A stretch of 64,000 nucleotides of DNA, from assembly GCA_031841125.1 (NCBI GenBank), contig CM063112.1, forward strand, positions 64,533,722 to 64,597,721. The letters run 5' to 3'. A program made the position numbers and the translations under genes. The notes under the pieces were generated by a model. That model was given only the letters and a program-made list of their open reading frames with translations. It made no database searches and was not told the origin of the DNA. The DNA is from Acanthococcus lagerstroemiae. Lineage: Eukaryota > Arthropoda > Insecta > Hemiptera > Eriococcidae. Positions 21,199-34,600 of the stretch are shown here, one piece after another. The stretch's first letter is position 1. Each line of letters opens with the position of its first letter.

Positions 21199-22233
21199 GT
21201 TTGTTGTTGTTGTTATTTGTTTGGGAGTACGCTACGCTGTCTTTATAGTATATAGTTAGCATTGAATTGATTTGATTTTTTAATTTTCGTTGTCTTTCGT
21301 TAACCATTTTCTTTTTATTCTCCAATTGAAAATGCCAACTACTTGCGCGCGCGGCTTTTCTTGTCCAAATACCAGCCGCAACGTAAAAGATCGCGAAATA
21401 ACAAGAACTTTTATCCGCATGAAATATTTGAACGCCAAGCATGCACTAGAAAAAATCACTAAAAAGAGGGCGAAGAAATTTAAGCGAATTACAACGTAAC
21501 TTTTGATTTATTTAATTCGGGGGGATATTCTAAAGCGCAGTGTACCTATTTGTAAAGCTCCAAATTTTCCTCAGAATATCCTCTGATTTAATTAGAGAAT
21601 GAAAGCAGTTGATGTATACATATTTTATACCGAAAATCGTAATAATTTAATTAGAGAATGAAAGCAGTTGATGTATATTTTGTACCGAAAATTATAATAA
21701 AGTATTAATATATGGATGCGTATTTTCATATGACGATGTCTAGCCTGATTAGATTAATTTACTCGTGCGAATCTCAATGAGTAAATTCACCACGTACTCT
21801 TGAAAATTCATCTCCTGCGATTATTACAGCTTTGTCATGAATTGATTTATTTTAGGAACTTGGTAATTTGGTTACAGAGAAACTCCTTGATAAAGACTGT
21901 GTAGGAATAATCAGACATAAAATAAAAATCTGTACGGGGAAATAGGGAAGAGAATAATATTTTCCCGAACGAACTCTTTGTTGTCTTGTCAGAGGGATAA
22001 TATTGTCACGCGAAGTAATGCATCGTTTCAAACGATTACAAATCATACATATTTCAGCTAGAACGCTAATACTTGGCATAATTGTTCGTTAGTGTCGATA
22101 GAAAAAGTGTTGAAAAATTCAACTTTCTAGCTTAATCTGTAGTTGAGTTATCTTCCTTCAAAAATCATGATTTTGTACGCACTTTACTACGAAGATGACG
22201 TAGCGTACTCCCAAACAAATAACAACAACAACG
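21199..22233. mobile_element. TIR element, about 1.03 kb, TIR (GTT)4ATTTGTTTGGGAGTACG
   Basis: The left end TTGTTGTTGTTATTTGTTTG then GGAGTACGCTACG is repeated inverted at the right end (22,199-22,233). Inside, a short plus frame from about 21,332 begins MPTTCARGFSCPN, which distantly recalls the start of a THAP zinc finger as found in P-like transposases; it ends at 21,499 without the rest of the domain. A tandem duplication of about 60 bp (AATTTAATTAGAGAATGAAA…) lies at 21,587-21,705. No other coding content is seen, so the element is non-autonomous. Confidence 0.65.
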
Positions 22234-22665
22234 AGGTAACACCACAGTGTACAGTCCATTGTGTTATCTTTGGTGTTATCATTTTCGCGGAAACGCGAAT
22301 GACATCATCCATAAAAATAGACACCATGCTGGCGTCATTCGGATTCCCATATGTCAACCCAACAACCTAAACACAAATCCAAAAGTATCTCGGGTCGTAT
22401 TTTTCGTTGTAGTTGTGTTGTATTGCCAGTGCCCGTGAGAGTCAGTACTCGGAGTACTGGATTCAATTATTCAAACTGTTCGTGTTGCACGCTGCCGTGT
22501 AAAATATTTACACTCGCACCCGTGATGAACACTTCGACATCATAATTAGAATCGTATTTAAAATCGTGCTGCATTCGGAGTACAATTGCGAGCATCAACT
22601 CAGGTATTCCATCGTGCATTCGATGGAGGTCAAGTGATACTTCGGCCAAGTTTCTGTTCAACACA

Positions 22666-25600
22666 ATGCTGGTCGCCGTCGGACTCGTCTTCATTTTCTC
22701 TGCGTACATCTCCTCGATTGTGATCCACGATAACTACTTCGTATTTTGGTACGCGTTTGGCGATTTTATAGTATTCACTGTGGAATGGATGGTCAAGTTC
22801 TTCTGTACGTCGTTCGCTGTTATACTATTGATAATCGCCGTCTACTACAGTTACCAGTGTTTTCAGTGTCTAACAAACAAGGTAACCCCAGTGATCTACT
22901 GCTCCGATCAGGATTTCTACAAGAAGGTTGAAAAGGCGGCCCCAATTCTTACTCAGTGGTGAGTTGCTACTTGCTGGTTATCGTTTATGTTGGGATCTGA
23001 TGGGTGGAGTTACTGAAATTTTCTTATACCTAGGTATGCGAACTATCCGACTTTGACCGATTATGTCTTGAATAGTTCATTCTAAACCGACGATCACACC
23101 CTCGACTACTACTCGACTCTGTAGCATAATTTGTATCGCGTCATTTCCGCCTCTCTGTATGGTACTGGGCGAAGTGTACGTAGGTTTAAAGTCTTATCAA
23201 AATACTGCTGAATTTTTATGAAGAGTCGTTTATCTGCCGCTGATTATCAATTTCCGGTTGAATTCATCATTTCTGGTTCAATCTGGTATACACGGTAGAA
23301 CGTTCACTATTTGGGTTTTGCCACTAACAACTGTTTCAGAGGATCCATTCGTTGAAAATGTTGACTCATGCATCACATACGGTTGAATGACTAGTAGTGA
23401 TGTTAAAATATCGAAATAATATCGATATTTTTGAATTCACTTATGAGAAAAGGAACCTTAGTGGGCACGGTAATGTTCTGCAGAAAGAAACTTCACTGGT
23501 CCACTGTTATAACGCAAGTTGCTTTCTGCAGATTGTTACCAATCGAAATATACTTCAATATTGGAGAGAGCACGAATTTGTAGAATTAGCTGAAATAGCG
23601 TTGACGAGTCTTATTAATCCCTGGGGCATCTACTGCCAGCGAACGCGAGTATTCAGTCCCAGAATATAATATTAATAAGAGACAAACGAGGCTTCCTAGA
23701 ATGTCCGAAGAATTTTAGTTTTGAATCAGAATCTTAGGTTTCTTGAATAACATTCTAGGATTCTAGCCGTTACGTCTTTTCCGTATTCTGTATTATACAC
23801 GTAATCATTGTGGCAAGTACAGCATTATGATCAGTGAAATACGAAGATGTGAATTCTTATGGACGCTGTGAAGCGTAAGGGAACGAACCAGCAAGATCTT
23901 TTTTTTGAAAACACGTGATTCGAAGTTGAAGAACCATGTAAAAACTGTATGACATTAGTTCACTGATAAGCTTTTTTCAACGTGAGTACACATTTTTGAA
24001 TGGGGGGGGGCCAATTTTGTTAAATTCTAGTTTTTATGCTCTTTCTAACGATACTAATAACTCATTTTGTTTACAAATGTTGGTTGGTTCCCTTACGCTT
24101 GACAGCGTCCATATAATCACGTAATGAAAAAATTCCCTTCTTCCAAAAGTATCGATATTGGCTGCATAAAATATCGATATTTGAAAATTTAACATCGCTA
24201 ATAGCTAGTGAACTTTTCCTTCTGAGCAGAAACTCGGGGTACATTAGCTCTTTTCCAGAAAATTAAAATTATCAGTGTTGCCAAAGTCCGAACCTGAATT
24301 AAGGAAATCTGAATTCTTTATTTTGGATATTTTGATTGACTAGAGATTCCCTAGTAGATGTCGAGAACCATGAATTTCTCAGTTGCCGGCTACCACTCAA
24401 GTATCCTTTTCGAGCTAAATATGACGCATAAGGTTTTTACAGCAACATGTCGACTTATCGAAAGCTTCTTCGTTTTCTGTTGGGGGGGGGGGGGCTTACT
24501 GAAAATATTCCCTCCCATCATTCACCTTACTGTGTAATCGTCGTGACAGAATTGTGGGCAGATTCTTAACACTTATTCTACTGTTTTCAGTTACATGCCG
24601 ACGTTCGCTTGGGGTCACTGTGGCCACATTCAGACCATCATATTTGCGCTGTGGGGAAGATTCAACTGCCCGCATATTCGCGGTGAGCGAGTCATCTTGA
24701 GTTTAGAAGATGGAGCTACGCTATCTTACGATATATTCCACAGTGACGCGGAAAAAGCAAAAGGTTGGTGGTTCTCTCATTCCGAGATCGGTTAATGCGC
24801 GAGCTCCGAGCAATCTCTGATGGCTGCGCTGATATATTACTGAGTTAATTTAGAACTTCAGGATACACATATTTTTCAGATATGACTCTTCGTTATACGG
24901 GAGTAAAAGAATTAGCTTTTCTGATATTCTCAATGATGAAGCATTTTTCGAGTTAATCGTTCTATGTCTCGTGTAAAACAGATAGGTCGCCTTGAAAAAG
25001 CTTATAATTTTACCTTAATTCGTTGGCAACACTGAGTCGCCGTATATGTGTGTTTTCCTAATTGCAAATCGACATTTTGCCATAATTATGTTCGATTTTG
25101 TCTGTACACAGGATGTTATTAAAAATCGTCCGATATAAGATCCTCTCGTACGATGACTTGTAAGTGTGGATTGTTTTATACTGGTGGTGAAGTTTGCCTG
25201 TAGTCGGCAGATTGCGTATAATTTTTGTGGTGCCATATTAGTCTATAAATCATAAAACGGTACTGGTATGCGAGGGCGCAGTCGAGTAGTACTTCATTGG
25301 GTGACGGTATTTTCATATTATGTTGTGTACATACAGTGTTTTTATCATAATGTCGTGATCTCATGAACCACCCTTTCCATTGTATTCGGCTATCGAGATT
25401 GACTCTGAACTTATTTTCCTACCAATTCCGGAAATAAATTCGATCAGTAGAAGGACAGAAATATTTGTGAATATCGGCAAGTTCGAAGTTTCGTCATTTT
25501 TGCAATTTTATTCAACCAAATCAGCATCGCTTCTGTTGATTAATCGGTGCGCCGGAGGTATTTATTCACCTCGAAGGTCGTCTTCATCCATGCTGAACAT

Positions 25601-28600
25601 TAATAACAGTAATTTTGTCATCATTAAGCGATAGTTCATGAAAAGGTTTAAGGTTCAATTGAAAGAATCCCGTTGACGAAACGCTTGCTACAGCGAAAAA
25701 ATTGAAGGTGTTGACATCCAACGCATGCAGTTCTCCTGCACGAACACATTCTTGGATCGTCTGTGTGAACCAGAATTGTGCATTTGGCTTTGTCTCGAAG
25801 TTGAGGAAAAGTGACATTTTCTTAAGTAACAAAGCCAGTTTTGAGGGATAATCTCCGCCTGCCCCCGTGAACATTTTTTTGCGGAAATTCTCAAGAAAAT
25901 TGAACAAATTGTTATTACATTTTGACGGTCAACTCTATAAACTCTTCCGTGGAAAAATTCAAGTACCAAGTTTGTCCTGTATTATCGTTCTGACCTATCG
26001 ATCCCCTAATGTATTATTCAGACGAACACGGATTGAATAGCTCCTTCAGTTCACATGATCGGCGCTTATGTTTGTACGATTTTTACTTAATGAGGTGGTG
26101 GAACCACGAGTTGAATGTTACTTCATTCTTCGAAAACATAAATTTATCCCTTCAATGTTTTGGAAATAGGTAACGTTTGACGTGCTCATCAAGAGCTCGG
26201 TAATTTTTTCGATGTACGTTGAAATACTCTGTATAATGTACACAGCAAGCTAAATGATGTTTTGAAAAGGAAAAAGTGTCGTTCACAGATGACTAGTTTC
26301 TTTCTGAAAACAACTCTTCAATTGAAAACTTTTTTTTTTTCATAACTGCTGACCACTCATGAATAAATAATTGACAGAAACAAACTACGCATCTCACTTG
26401 TCTTTCAATGAACATCCCATTTGATTTTTATAGTGTGGCCAGAGTGATATTAGAAATAAGCTAGGTGACCTCACGAACGTGAAGTAATATAATACCCCGA
26501 TCATTTCCTAAGCCCCTCTTCCTCACCACTCAAAGATGCTTCTGCGTAAGATTATATTATTCAATTATTTTAGTATTTTTCTCTCTCCTCCCCTCCCTCC
26601 CTCCCTTCCTCTCTTGACTAGAGTTGCCCATTTTTCTTGATAGGGTCAAAGCAGTTTCGTGAGAGGTTCAGTGACGTGTCAAGGTCCCAGTTGTTCGTAT
26701 TCGTTAGCAGTGGTGGATCTGGAGCCTGGCAAAAGAATATTTACCGCGCAAATAGTTCAGAACTCGTAATAATACGGTGTTCAGACTAATTTTAGGATCA
26801 CTTCAGTTCTTCACGATTCGCTTGAAACTCTTTTAGACTACTGTGTCTGGATTCATTAAGCTTGGACATACGCGTGCAAGTGGGGAGGTAGCCGCCTCCA
26901 GTCCCCCCCCCCCACACACACACACCGCACACCCAAAGAAATGAAAAATTATGCGATGAGGGAATTTTTAGTATTACTTTTTGATAATCACGCCCTTATG
27001 AGCCCTCTCCCACCATCACAGGTTGGCTTATTGCGCTTATGAGACTGGTAGGAGTTTATACGTATTTGTAAGTTTTCGAGGCTGCTGAATTCGATGTTGG
27101 GGGGAATTTTTGGATCCGACCCCTCATGGTGTGACCAAAATAGATCGAGTCAAAAAAAGTTGTTATAATGACGGTATTCTATTTGTAGGTTTTCAAGATC
27201 GCTGATTTATTTTGAGAGTAAGTTTTGCATTTAACCCTCCTTTTCCGATTGCCATCATCACCCCGTGTCCTTCGTCCCACCACTTTGAGAACTACTGAAT
27301 GAGATTGAAGCCAAAAATCGAACTATATTAAATTGTCTCCAGAATGCTTACAGTAGATTTCAGATATTAGGGAATAAATCCTCTTACCTTTCGTTAAAAT
27401 GAGTTTATTTACTCGATGACTTATTTAAATGCCTGTATTCCGCATTCGCAAGACTGACTCATTTTTGAAGACTATGGTGAGAGTTCAGGATGCAGTTCAT
27501 TCTTGAAAGTGGCAAATGCTCGTATGAATAAAGTACTTGCTCAAGAGTTTCACTATGATTCGATTTTTGGTTTCAACCCCCTTCAGTAGCAGTTCAAAAC
27601 GATGAGAGGGAGGACATGGGCTGAGGAGGGTCTAGTACATTTGGGCGCGGGCATTAGGGGGCGGTCGGTCGAGTGCACGTGTCATAGGGCGCACATTCGC
27701 TCGGACGTATGTCACCTTCCGGTGCGAAAGTCAGCTTGGGCGCAAAAAAAGAACAAAACCTTATTTTCAAAGTAGCCGATTGCTAAGATATGTAGGTAGA
27801 ATATTGATAGATCGAAGGTAGACTGCCTCGTACCTCGTACATACAGTATACATATGTACATCTGTGTGTATTTCCTAAGCAGTGTGACACGTAGTCGGCT
27901 CAGTTGAGTATATTACAGATTCACGACTTTTCCTGTAAGAACAAGTTGACGTATCTGCATAAATCACTGCGTTTCAGTGCACGTATGAGCTGTACGGAGT
28001 GTGAATATCCATGAACGGAATAAGAAAATCGTTGAAAAATATGACCTCAGAACGTACATACATATATAAGGAAACCTGAAATTCAGACACTATTACAGTC
28101 GTGTTCTAAACACTCTGAAACGTAAAAAAAGCATTGCCCCCGCCCCCATCTTGACAACTGTGACGTGTGTAATACCTCCCTTTTCTCCGAAAAGTCGGTA
28201 AAATATCTGTACTGCGTAAGATGTTGACTCATACTGTTCGGGCTTATCGATGAACATGAGTGAACAGTGAACATCTTGATCATACCTACTGTATGAGAGA
28301 CCAAATATTTACATACCTGTTAGTCATTCAGTTTGTGATCGATTCGTCAAATGAAAAGGATAAATGTATCGAAGCGAAAAATTTTAAGCGTGTTCGAGAA
28401 ATTATAAATTTTAAACGATGTGGACGGTGGTGTACGAACGAATGAATACAGTACAGTAATTATCTACCTGTTGAAAAAAGAAAAAAAAAAATGATTTCTA
28501 TATAACAAATTGTTTGTATAACGGAATCTTTTTTGTGGTCTCTTCAGATTAGTTATGGAGAGGCTCCACTGTATTTCGAATTCAACTATGATATGGGCGG

Positions 28601-31600
28601 TAATCATAGCCGGTGGTTTACAGGGGGGGGGGATTCAGGTGATAATCCTCTTTCCTCGTGATTATCCAAAAGTTTTGCATTCTGTAGAAATTCTTTTACG
28701 AATTGAAAAAGTGTTGCTGTCTTCGCTCACAATAATTCTATAATTCTTTAGAAGGTCAATTCCATGAAATCGACAAAGAATTTCGATACCAGACCTGATG
28801 TTGACTCTTCAAAATCTCGCAGATTCGTATGTAACTTGGTGAAAGGGAAGTAAAGATATCGTTCCATCATGGGACAAATTCCATAGCGTGCGTCGAATGG
28901 TTCGGTTTTGTGTACATATTCGCACGATCGGACTTGGAAAACCAATTTTACCGTCTCATCTACGAAAAGTGGGAGCAGAACGAAAAATACAAATTAATCT
29001 TCGCGTATTCGCAATCTGCTCCCTAAATAAACGTCTCGCGTGATTAGTCAGTAATTTTTTCCGGTGCCAATAACATCATCAGTGACGTAATTCGGTGATC
29101 TCATTTTTGCATCGAGCACGTTCGCAGTTATCTTGTCACTATGGTTTACTGGTTGTGGGATCCGGGTAATCCGTTCTCTGGTTTGCGTATCGGAGGACGA
29201 GATTATCGCATGCTGGAAATCTTCGATAGACTCTCGATGAAGTCTGACAATGAGTTACGACCACTTAACAAAATGTGGAAAGCACATCGATACGTTTCCC
29301 GGAATGAGTAAAATACGTAATTAATCGTGTACTCGTTCGTTCGATTACGTTCCAGATAATCTGATGTTCTTCGTCGCACCTGGGTTCGCCAACAATTCGG
29401 AAACGGACTACATACGTACATTCATGGAATACGTTACCGGACGTGGATATAGATGCGCTGTCCTCAACCACATTGGCACCATACCTGATATTCCAGTCAC
29501 TACTCCGCGCATATTTTCATTTGGTAAAAGCATCTATAGCACTTGTACGAATATACTTCACTTCTTCGATTGAGAAAACATTTTAGTCGATAGTAGCTCG
29601 AAGGTAAATTTCAAAAGGCGTTAGCCGGACTGTGTAAATGGAACCGAGAAGATAGCTTCGTCAAATCTAACTTCGAGAAATGATCGCCACTTTTCAGCGT
29701 TGGGTATTCGCCCTTTTTCAAGGGTCCGAAGCTGCAAAAGTTGCGCCTCGCGAGCTTTATTATTCTGTCACAATGGCGTGGAGCTGAGGGCAGAGCGGAC
29801 AGTGAGCTTCTCTTCACTCGTGCAGGTGCAAGGCAGTTGTATCATTTGCCCCTCCCCTTGTTTCAACAAAAAAAAATTGTGAGATCGAGAGCTCACTTCT
29901 ACGAAATGGTATGCACCGGGTTAATTCGCTGGACGCCTATTTTCCTGCTAACCGGCAAGTGAGATACGGCTTATTTTCTTCTGAAAATACTTCAACTGCC
30001 GTCATAGTTGGAGCGGTTTGAAGGCAAAGGGTACTAATAACATGACCGGATTTTTGAGTGAATTAATCTAAATTTCAAAATACAATACTGTCTATATGAA
30101 TGCCTCGTGTTTACTGATTTTACGAAAATTATGCGCACAATATGTACATGGTATTAATTTGATTATAATTTTGGCTACATATCTTGACCTTGAACGACAG
30201 CCCATTACTCCCTTTGATTCTGATGTGTTTTTGAAAGTGCTGAAGTCTAGTTCCTTGAAATATCAACGAAATCCCTCCCTCTCCATCGCACCACCTCATC
30301 TCTCCAACTGGAGGCCGGGAATGAGTCCATCAATATAAAAATTTTGGATGGAAACGATCGTAATAAAGATTTTTTTGATCGTTGACTGCGATTGTCCTCT
30401 CAGATTTTGAAATTAGGTTTGATTTGGAAACCAAACAGAAGTTTTACCGTTTGAGTAGACAAACTTGACTTGGCAAATTAAACAAAGTATCAAAGCACAT
30501 CATTAAAAAGAACAGCTGTTTAGTCGAACTCATTAATTCTCTAGACATTTGAAATTTCATTAAATCTCATTTGTGACTCATCACGCTTCTATTCTTTAAA
30601 ATCATGACGCACTTAAACAGTTACTTTAGCTCCTAAAAACTGTGACTAAAGTCGTGTTTTATCATCATCTGTAGGATAAATACCTAAATTTAGATTTCTT
30701 CGTCGCTTTTTCAGTCAAGTCGATATTACCAAACTTGGGGGGACTGGGAAGAAAATTCAATATTTTCGTAGATTTGTATTCTATTTGACATTGGCCTCGG
30801 GACGATGTTGGGCATAAAGTTGACTTTAAATTTTAGAAGTATATAATTTTGAGTTTGAAATTTAGATTTCGGGTCTCTGGATCCAAATCTCGATGGAATG
30901 TTCGAACTTAATGGCCGAAAGACATTATTTTGACACCACTAATTCTTCACGTCAAGTCGAATGTGCTTCCTTTCAGAAGTGAAAGTTCCGTATTCGAGGC
31001 TAAAAATGTCGCCAAGATGAAGGATGAAATTTTCATTTTGAAGCCCGAATCGTGGATGGATCAGACGTATACATTTGTTAAAATATTTGCACTCGGTAAA
31101 ACAAAAAACAATGCCTATACTTAGCTCGATTTCTTTTCTTTAGAAAGTTTAAAGTTAGTCGACCCCCAGCCTCTGTTAGAGGGAGAGTGGGATTTTCGAT
31201 CCTCAATAAACTGAATTTTAACCGTTGAAGGTCCTGCTTGGTCCCCTTTTAACTAATAACATTAATAGGGATCTCTAATGTTTATTCCCGATCATTTTGG
31301 AATGTCGCTTATACTCCTCGACCTCTGACTCCTGCTCCTCCCCACCTAAGTGGAATTGAGTTTTCAAAATAGAAAAGGATTAATCACATTTTTCATTCAC
31401 CCTCTCCCCTCGCATGATTACCTTTCGGTATCTCAATACAGTCACCCTGAGTTTACTAATTGCTGTGTTTCATAAATTTCAGGTAACACCGATGACCTGC
31501 ACGCTGCACTGAAGGACTATAGCTCAAAATATCCGAAGGCGAAAGTGATATTGTTCGGTTATAGTCTCGGAGGCAACCTTGTGCCGAAATACCTCGGTGA

Positions 31601-34600
31601 AGATCGCGAACGACCGTCCAATATAATCGCTGGCTTTTCAATTTGTTCATTGCTGGACGCAAACAAGTTTGTAGACATTTCTAATCAGGCCCCTTTTCAA
31701 ATTTGGAAATTTTTATCTGTCTTCCAAAGCGTTGCGAAGTCTGTTAAACAGTATATTACACACCAAGAGTCAAAAGTGAGTGTTTACAAGCGAGTGAGCA
31801 ATTCCCGAGTCATGTAAACTCACTTTTGGCTCTTGTTTTGTAAGATATTTTTTATACTTCATGATCAGAAATAGCATGTTTTTCGTCGAGTAATTCACGA
31901 AGCAAACGCAAAGACGGTTAAGCAATAACAACGAACAATAACGGTTGTACTACGTCGTGAACATTTAAATGCGTTCTTAAGTCGCTGTATAGTAATTCGC
32001 TATGTGGCCAAGTGGTTAGAGACGTTCGATATACTCCAGTCAGATGTCTCAATAGACGCGGGTTCTATCCTCCGATACAGAATTACTAGCCAGCGATTTG
32101 TGCCTCGAAGTGCTTCCACGTAAAAATGTGACGCATCCTTTTACATTAGGGCACGTTTACTTTACACGCAGGTTTTGTTAGCACTCGATGCATGAATGAT
32201 AGGCGCTTCTTTCTGTCCGCAAAACATCAACGTAAACATTGCCTGTCTGATCATGTAGTATTAAAAAGAACATAATATGTACACTTCGACTGGGCACCAA
32301 CTGTAAATCTAAAAATCGAATGCCTATTTCTATTTTTTACGAAAACCTTTTTTAAACTCATGCAGCGAAAGTGCGATAATTTCAGACAGCGAAAATTATG
32401 TTTATTCCCATCGGATTTGGCAACAATGATAACGATGAAACCCGTGGCGAAAGTAAAAACAGTGTGGATATGGAATTTGTGACGTGGTTCAGGAAAAGGA
32501 CTTGAGTGGTAACTGGACACTGAGACCCATTTCTTGCGACGCGTTTCATGTTTTCACTTTCGGCACGGCTTTCGTTTAAAAAAGCATCATACAGTACGAG
32601 CAGCAATTCGTGAGTAAATATTGCTGCTCGTACAGTAATATACTATTTCTCTGGGAGACTTTGCTCCTCATCGCCCTCATGTCGCCTGCTTGTAGAAATG
32701 AATTTGAAATTGCTGATTTAGTAGTCTGGGGTTCTGTGGATGGGTATATTGTTAGGAGCAGGCATAGTTACTTACCATTTCACAGCAGTATTGGCTACCA
32801 CCCGAATATTTGCTAATAGTATTGATTTCTTTTCAGGGCTGTTAACGGATCGGATCAATGGAGAATCCTGAGATATTTTTACCAGTATTTTTTAGCTCGT
32901 ACAATTAAGCAGATCGTGCAGCGACATCGGCATATTTTGCTGTCGGATGAGGTGATCGCGCGACACAACTTGGATGTTAATTCGATATTCAGCGCTATGT
33001 CTCTAGTCAGATTTGATGAATTGTACACAAGGTAATTGCCATTACCAATCACACGCGATGGTAATAACGTTTATTTATTTATTCGTTCGTATTTGTGTCG
33101 AGTAACTGCGATGCAGTAATTTACAACTCGCCATCGATTGTTCGAACGTGCATAAGGAAAAAATGCACGCACGTTACGTTTACGAAAACAGATACTTGTT
33201 AGTAAAACATACGAGTAATTTTATGCGCAAGAAATTTGATTGATCATTTCCCGGATGTGACATCGTACAGGAAAACCCAGTATGTAAAACTTGTCTATTT
33301 TCAGCTTTTCTTCCGAGTAGCAGATCGCTATTCTTATTATTGTATGTGCTGTCAACTGTAAATCTAGTATCCACCTTCCCTTCCCTCGCTAGAAGAATTA
33401 CCGGGGTTGAATTTTAATACCAAAGTCCAGCCAGACCAAGGGACAGCCAGCAGTCTGCCAAACAAACAGACTGACCCAGTGTCACACTTCCTTCTCATCA
33501 GGGAAAACTGGCGTTGAAAGCTGAAATTCAAGGTACTGAATAATATGGGCTCCGTTGTGATCACTGTGCTCAGCTCTAGTGGCGAAGATCTCTATGACAC
33601 CCATTTCTCCTATATCTGAGTCGCATATCAAAGAAAGTGCTCTGGGTGCTCTATTCTCATTCTAAACCTGATCCCTCTCGATTGCAGGAACAAGTCGAGA
33701 ATCAAAATCTTTGCTGGATCTCCATATCCGCGTGAATTTTTCCTGACATGGTCTAATTAAGTTTTAATAGAATCCTAACGAGTCTTATCAGTTTTTTGAT
33801 CACTCGTAATAAATCTAACCAGTCTTAACGTAGTCTGATTTAACGTTGACAAATCGTAATGAAATAAGGATGTGTGTTTACGAATCGTAATCGTAACTTT
33901 ATTGCCCTCGGATCTTCAACACGATTCCTGAAAGGATGGATTTCAGGGTCAATTCGGCATTCGTTCATCGCCATGCACCCCAGAACATGAGTCGTAATTT
34001 TGTCTAAGTTCCTCGGAAAACGACGATTTTAACGGAAGTGTGTTTAAATTAGTTTCAACCAAATGGGTCTTTTTGTCGTAAAGCCTTGCTAAACGCTAGT
34101 GGGGCTCTGAGCGAGTTTTAGCGCAATCTGAATAGTTCTGAACGAGTTCTAACAAAGGTGAAAGAAGTTCTGTAAAAGAAGTATCGGCGAGGAGATTCAT
34201 TTTTGAATTGGTCAGGAACGAAGCCCTGTAGGATTATTTACAAATATAGCCCCAAATTTTGAGTTTTTGAAAAACAGACCGATAGAATTAGAAACTGTGA
34301 CGCAGTGTTGCTCCATTTTCAATAGTTCTCGACCAGTAGACGTCCAATGTTGGAAATTTTCAGCGTTTTCAGATCCATGTTTGAAATTAGTGCCGCAGGA
34401 CGTGAAAAAATTGCTATCGTAATTCAACTCGAATGTTCGAACTACAGATCGACTTGAATGACCGAAATACAGGTTTTCAAAAATTGAATTTTTCTCGATG
34501 TCAAAATTTCCGAGCTCGAAAACTTTTTATTCGATGACATTGAAAATCATCGTTCATCGATCACTGTTGGTCGTATTAACTTACTAGCGCTGTTTTTGTT

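Noticed and set aside
22467..22709. 80-codon minus-strand frame overlapping the ABHD2 first exon
   Set aside because: Antisense shadow of the ABHD2 coding exon; no independent support.
25015..25970. Several overlapping minus-strand frames (up to 107 codons) in ABHD2 intron 2
   Set aside because: No domain, no consistent splice structure, and the frames change repeatedly; coding or viral origin cannot be supported from the sequence.
31998..32085. Intact tRNA gene
   Set aside because: A and B boxes are present but the acceptor and T stems do not pair, so it is better read as a SINE-like head.
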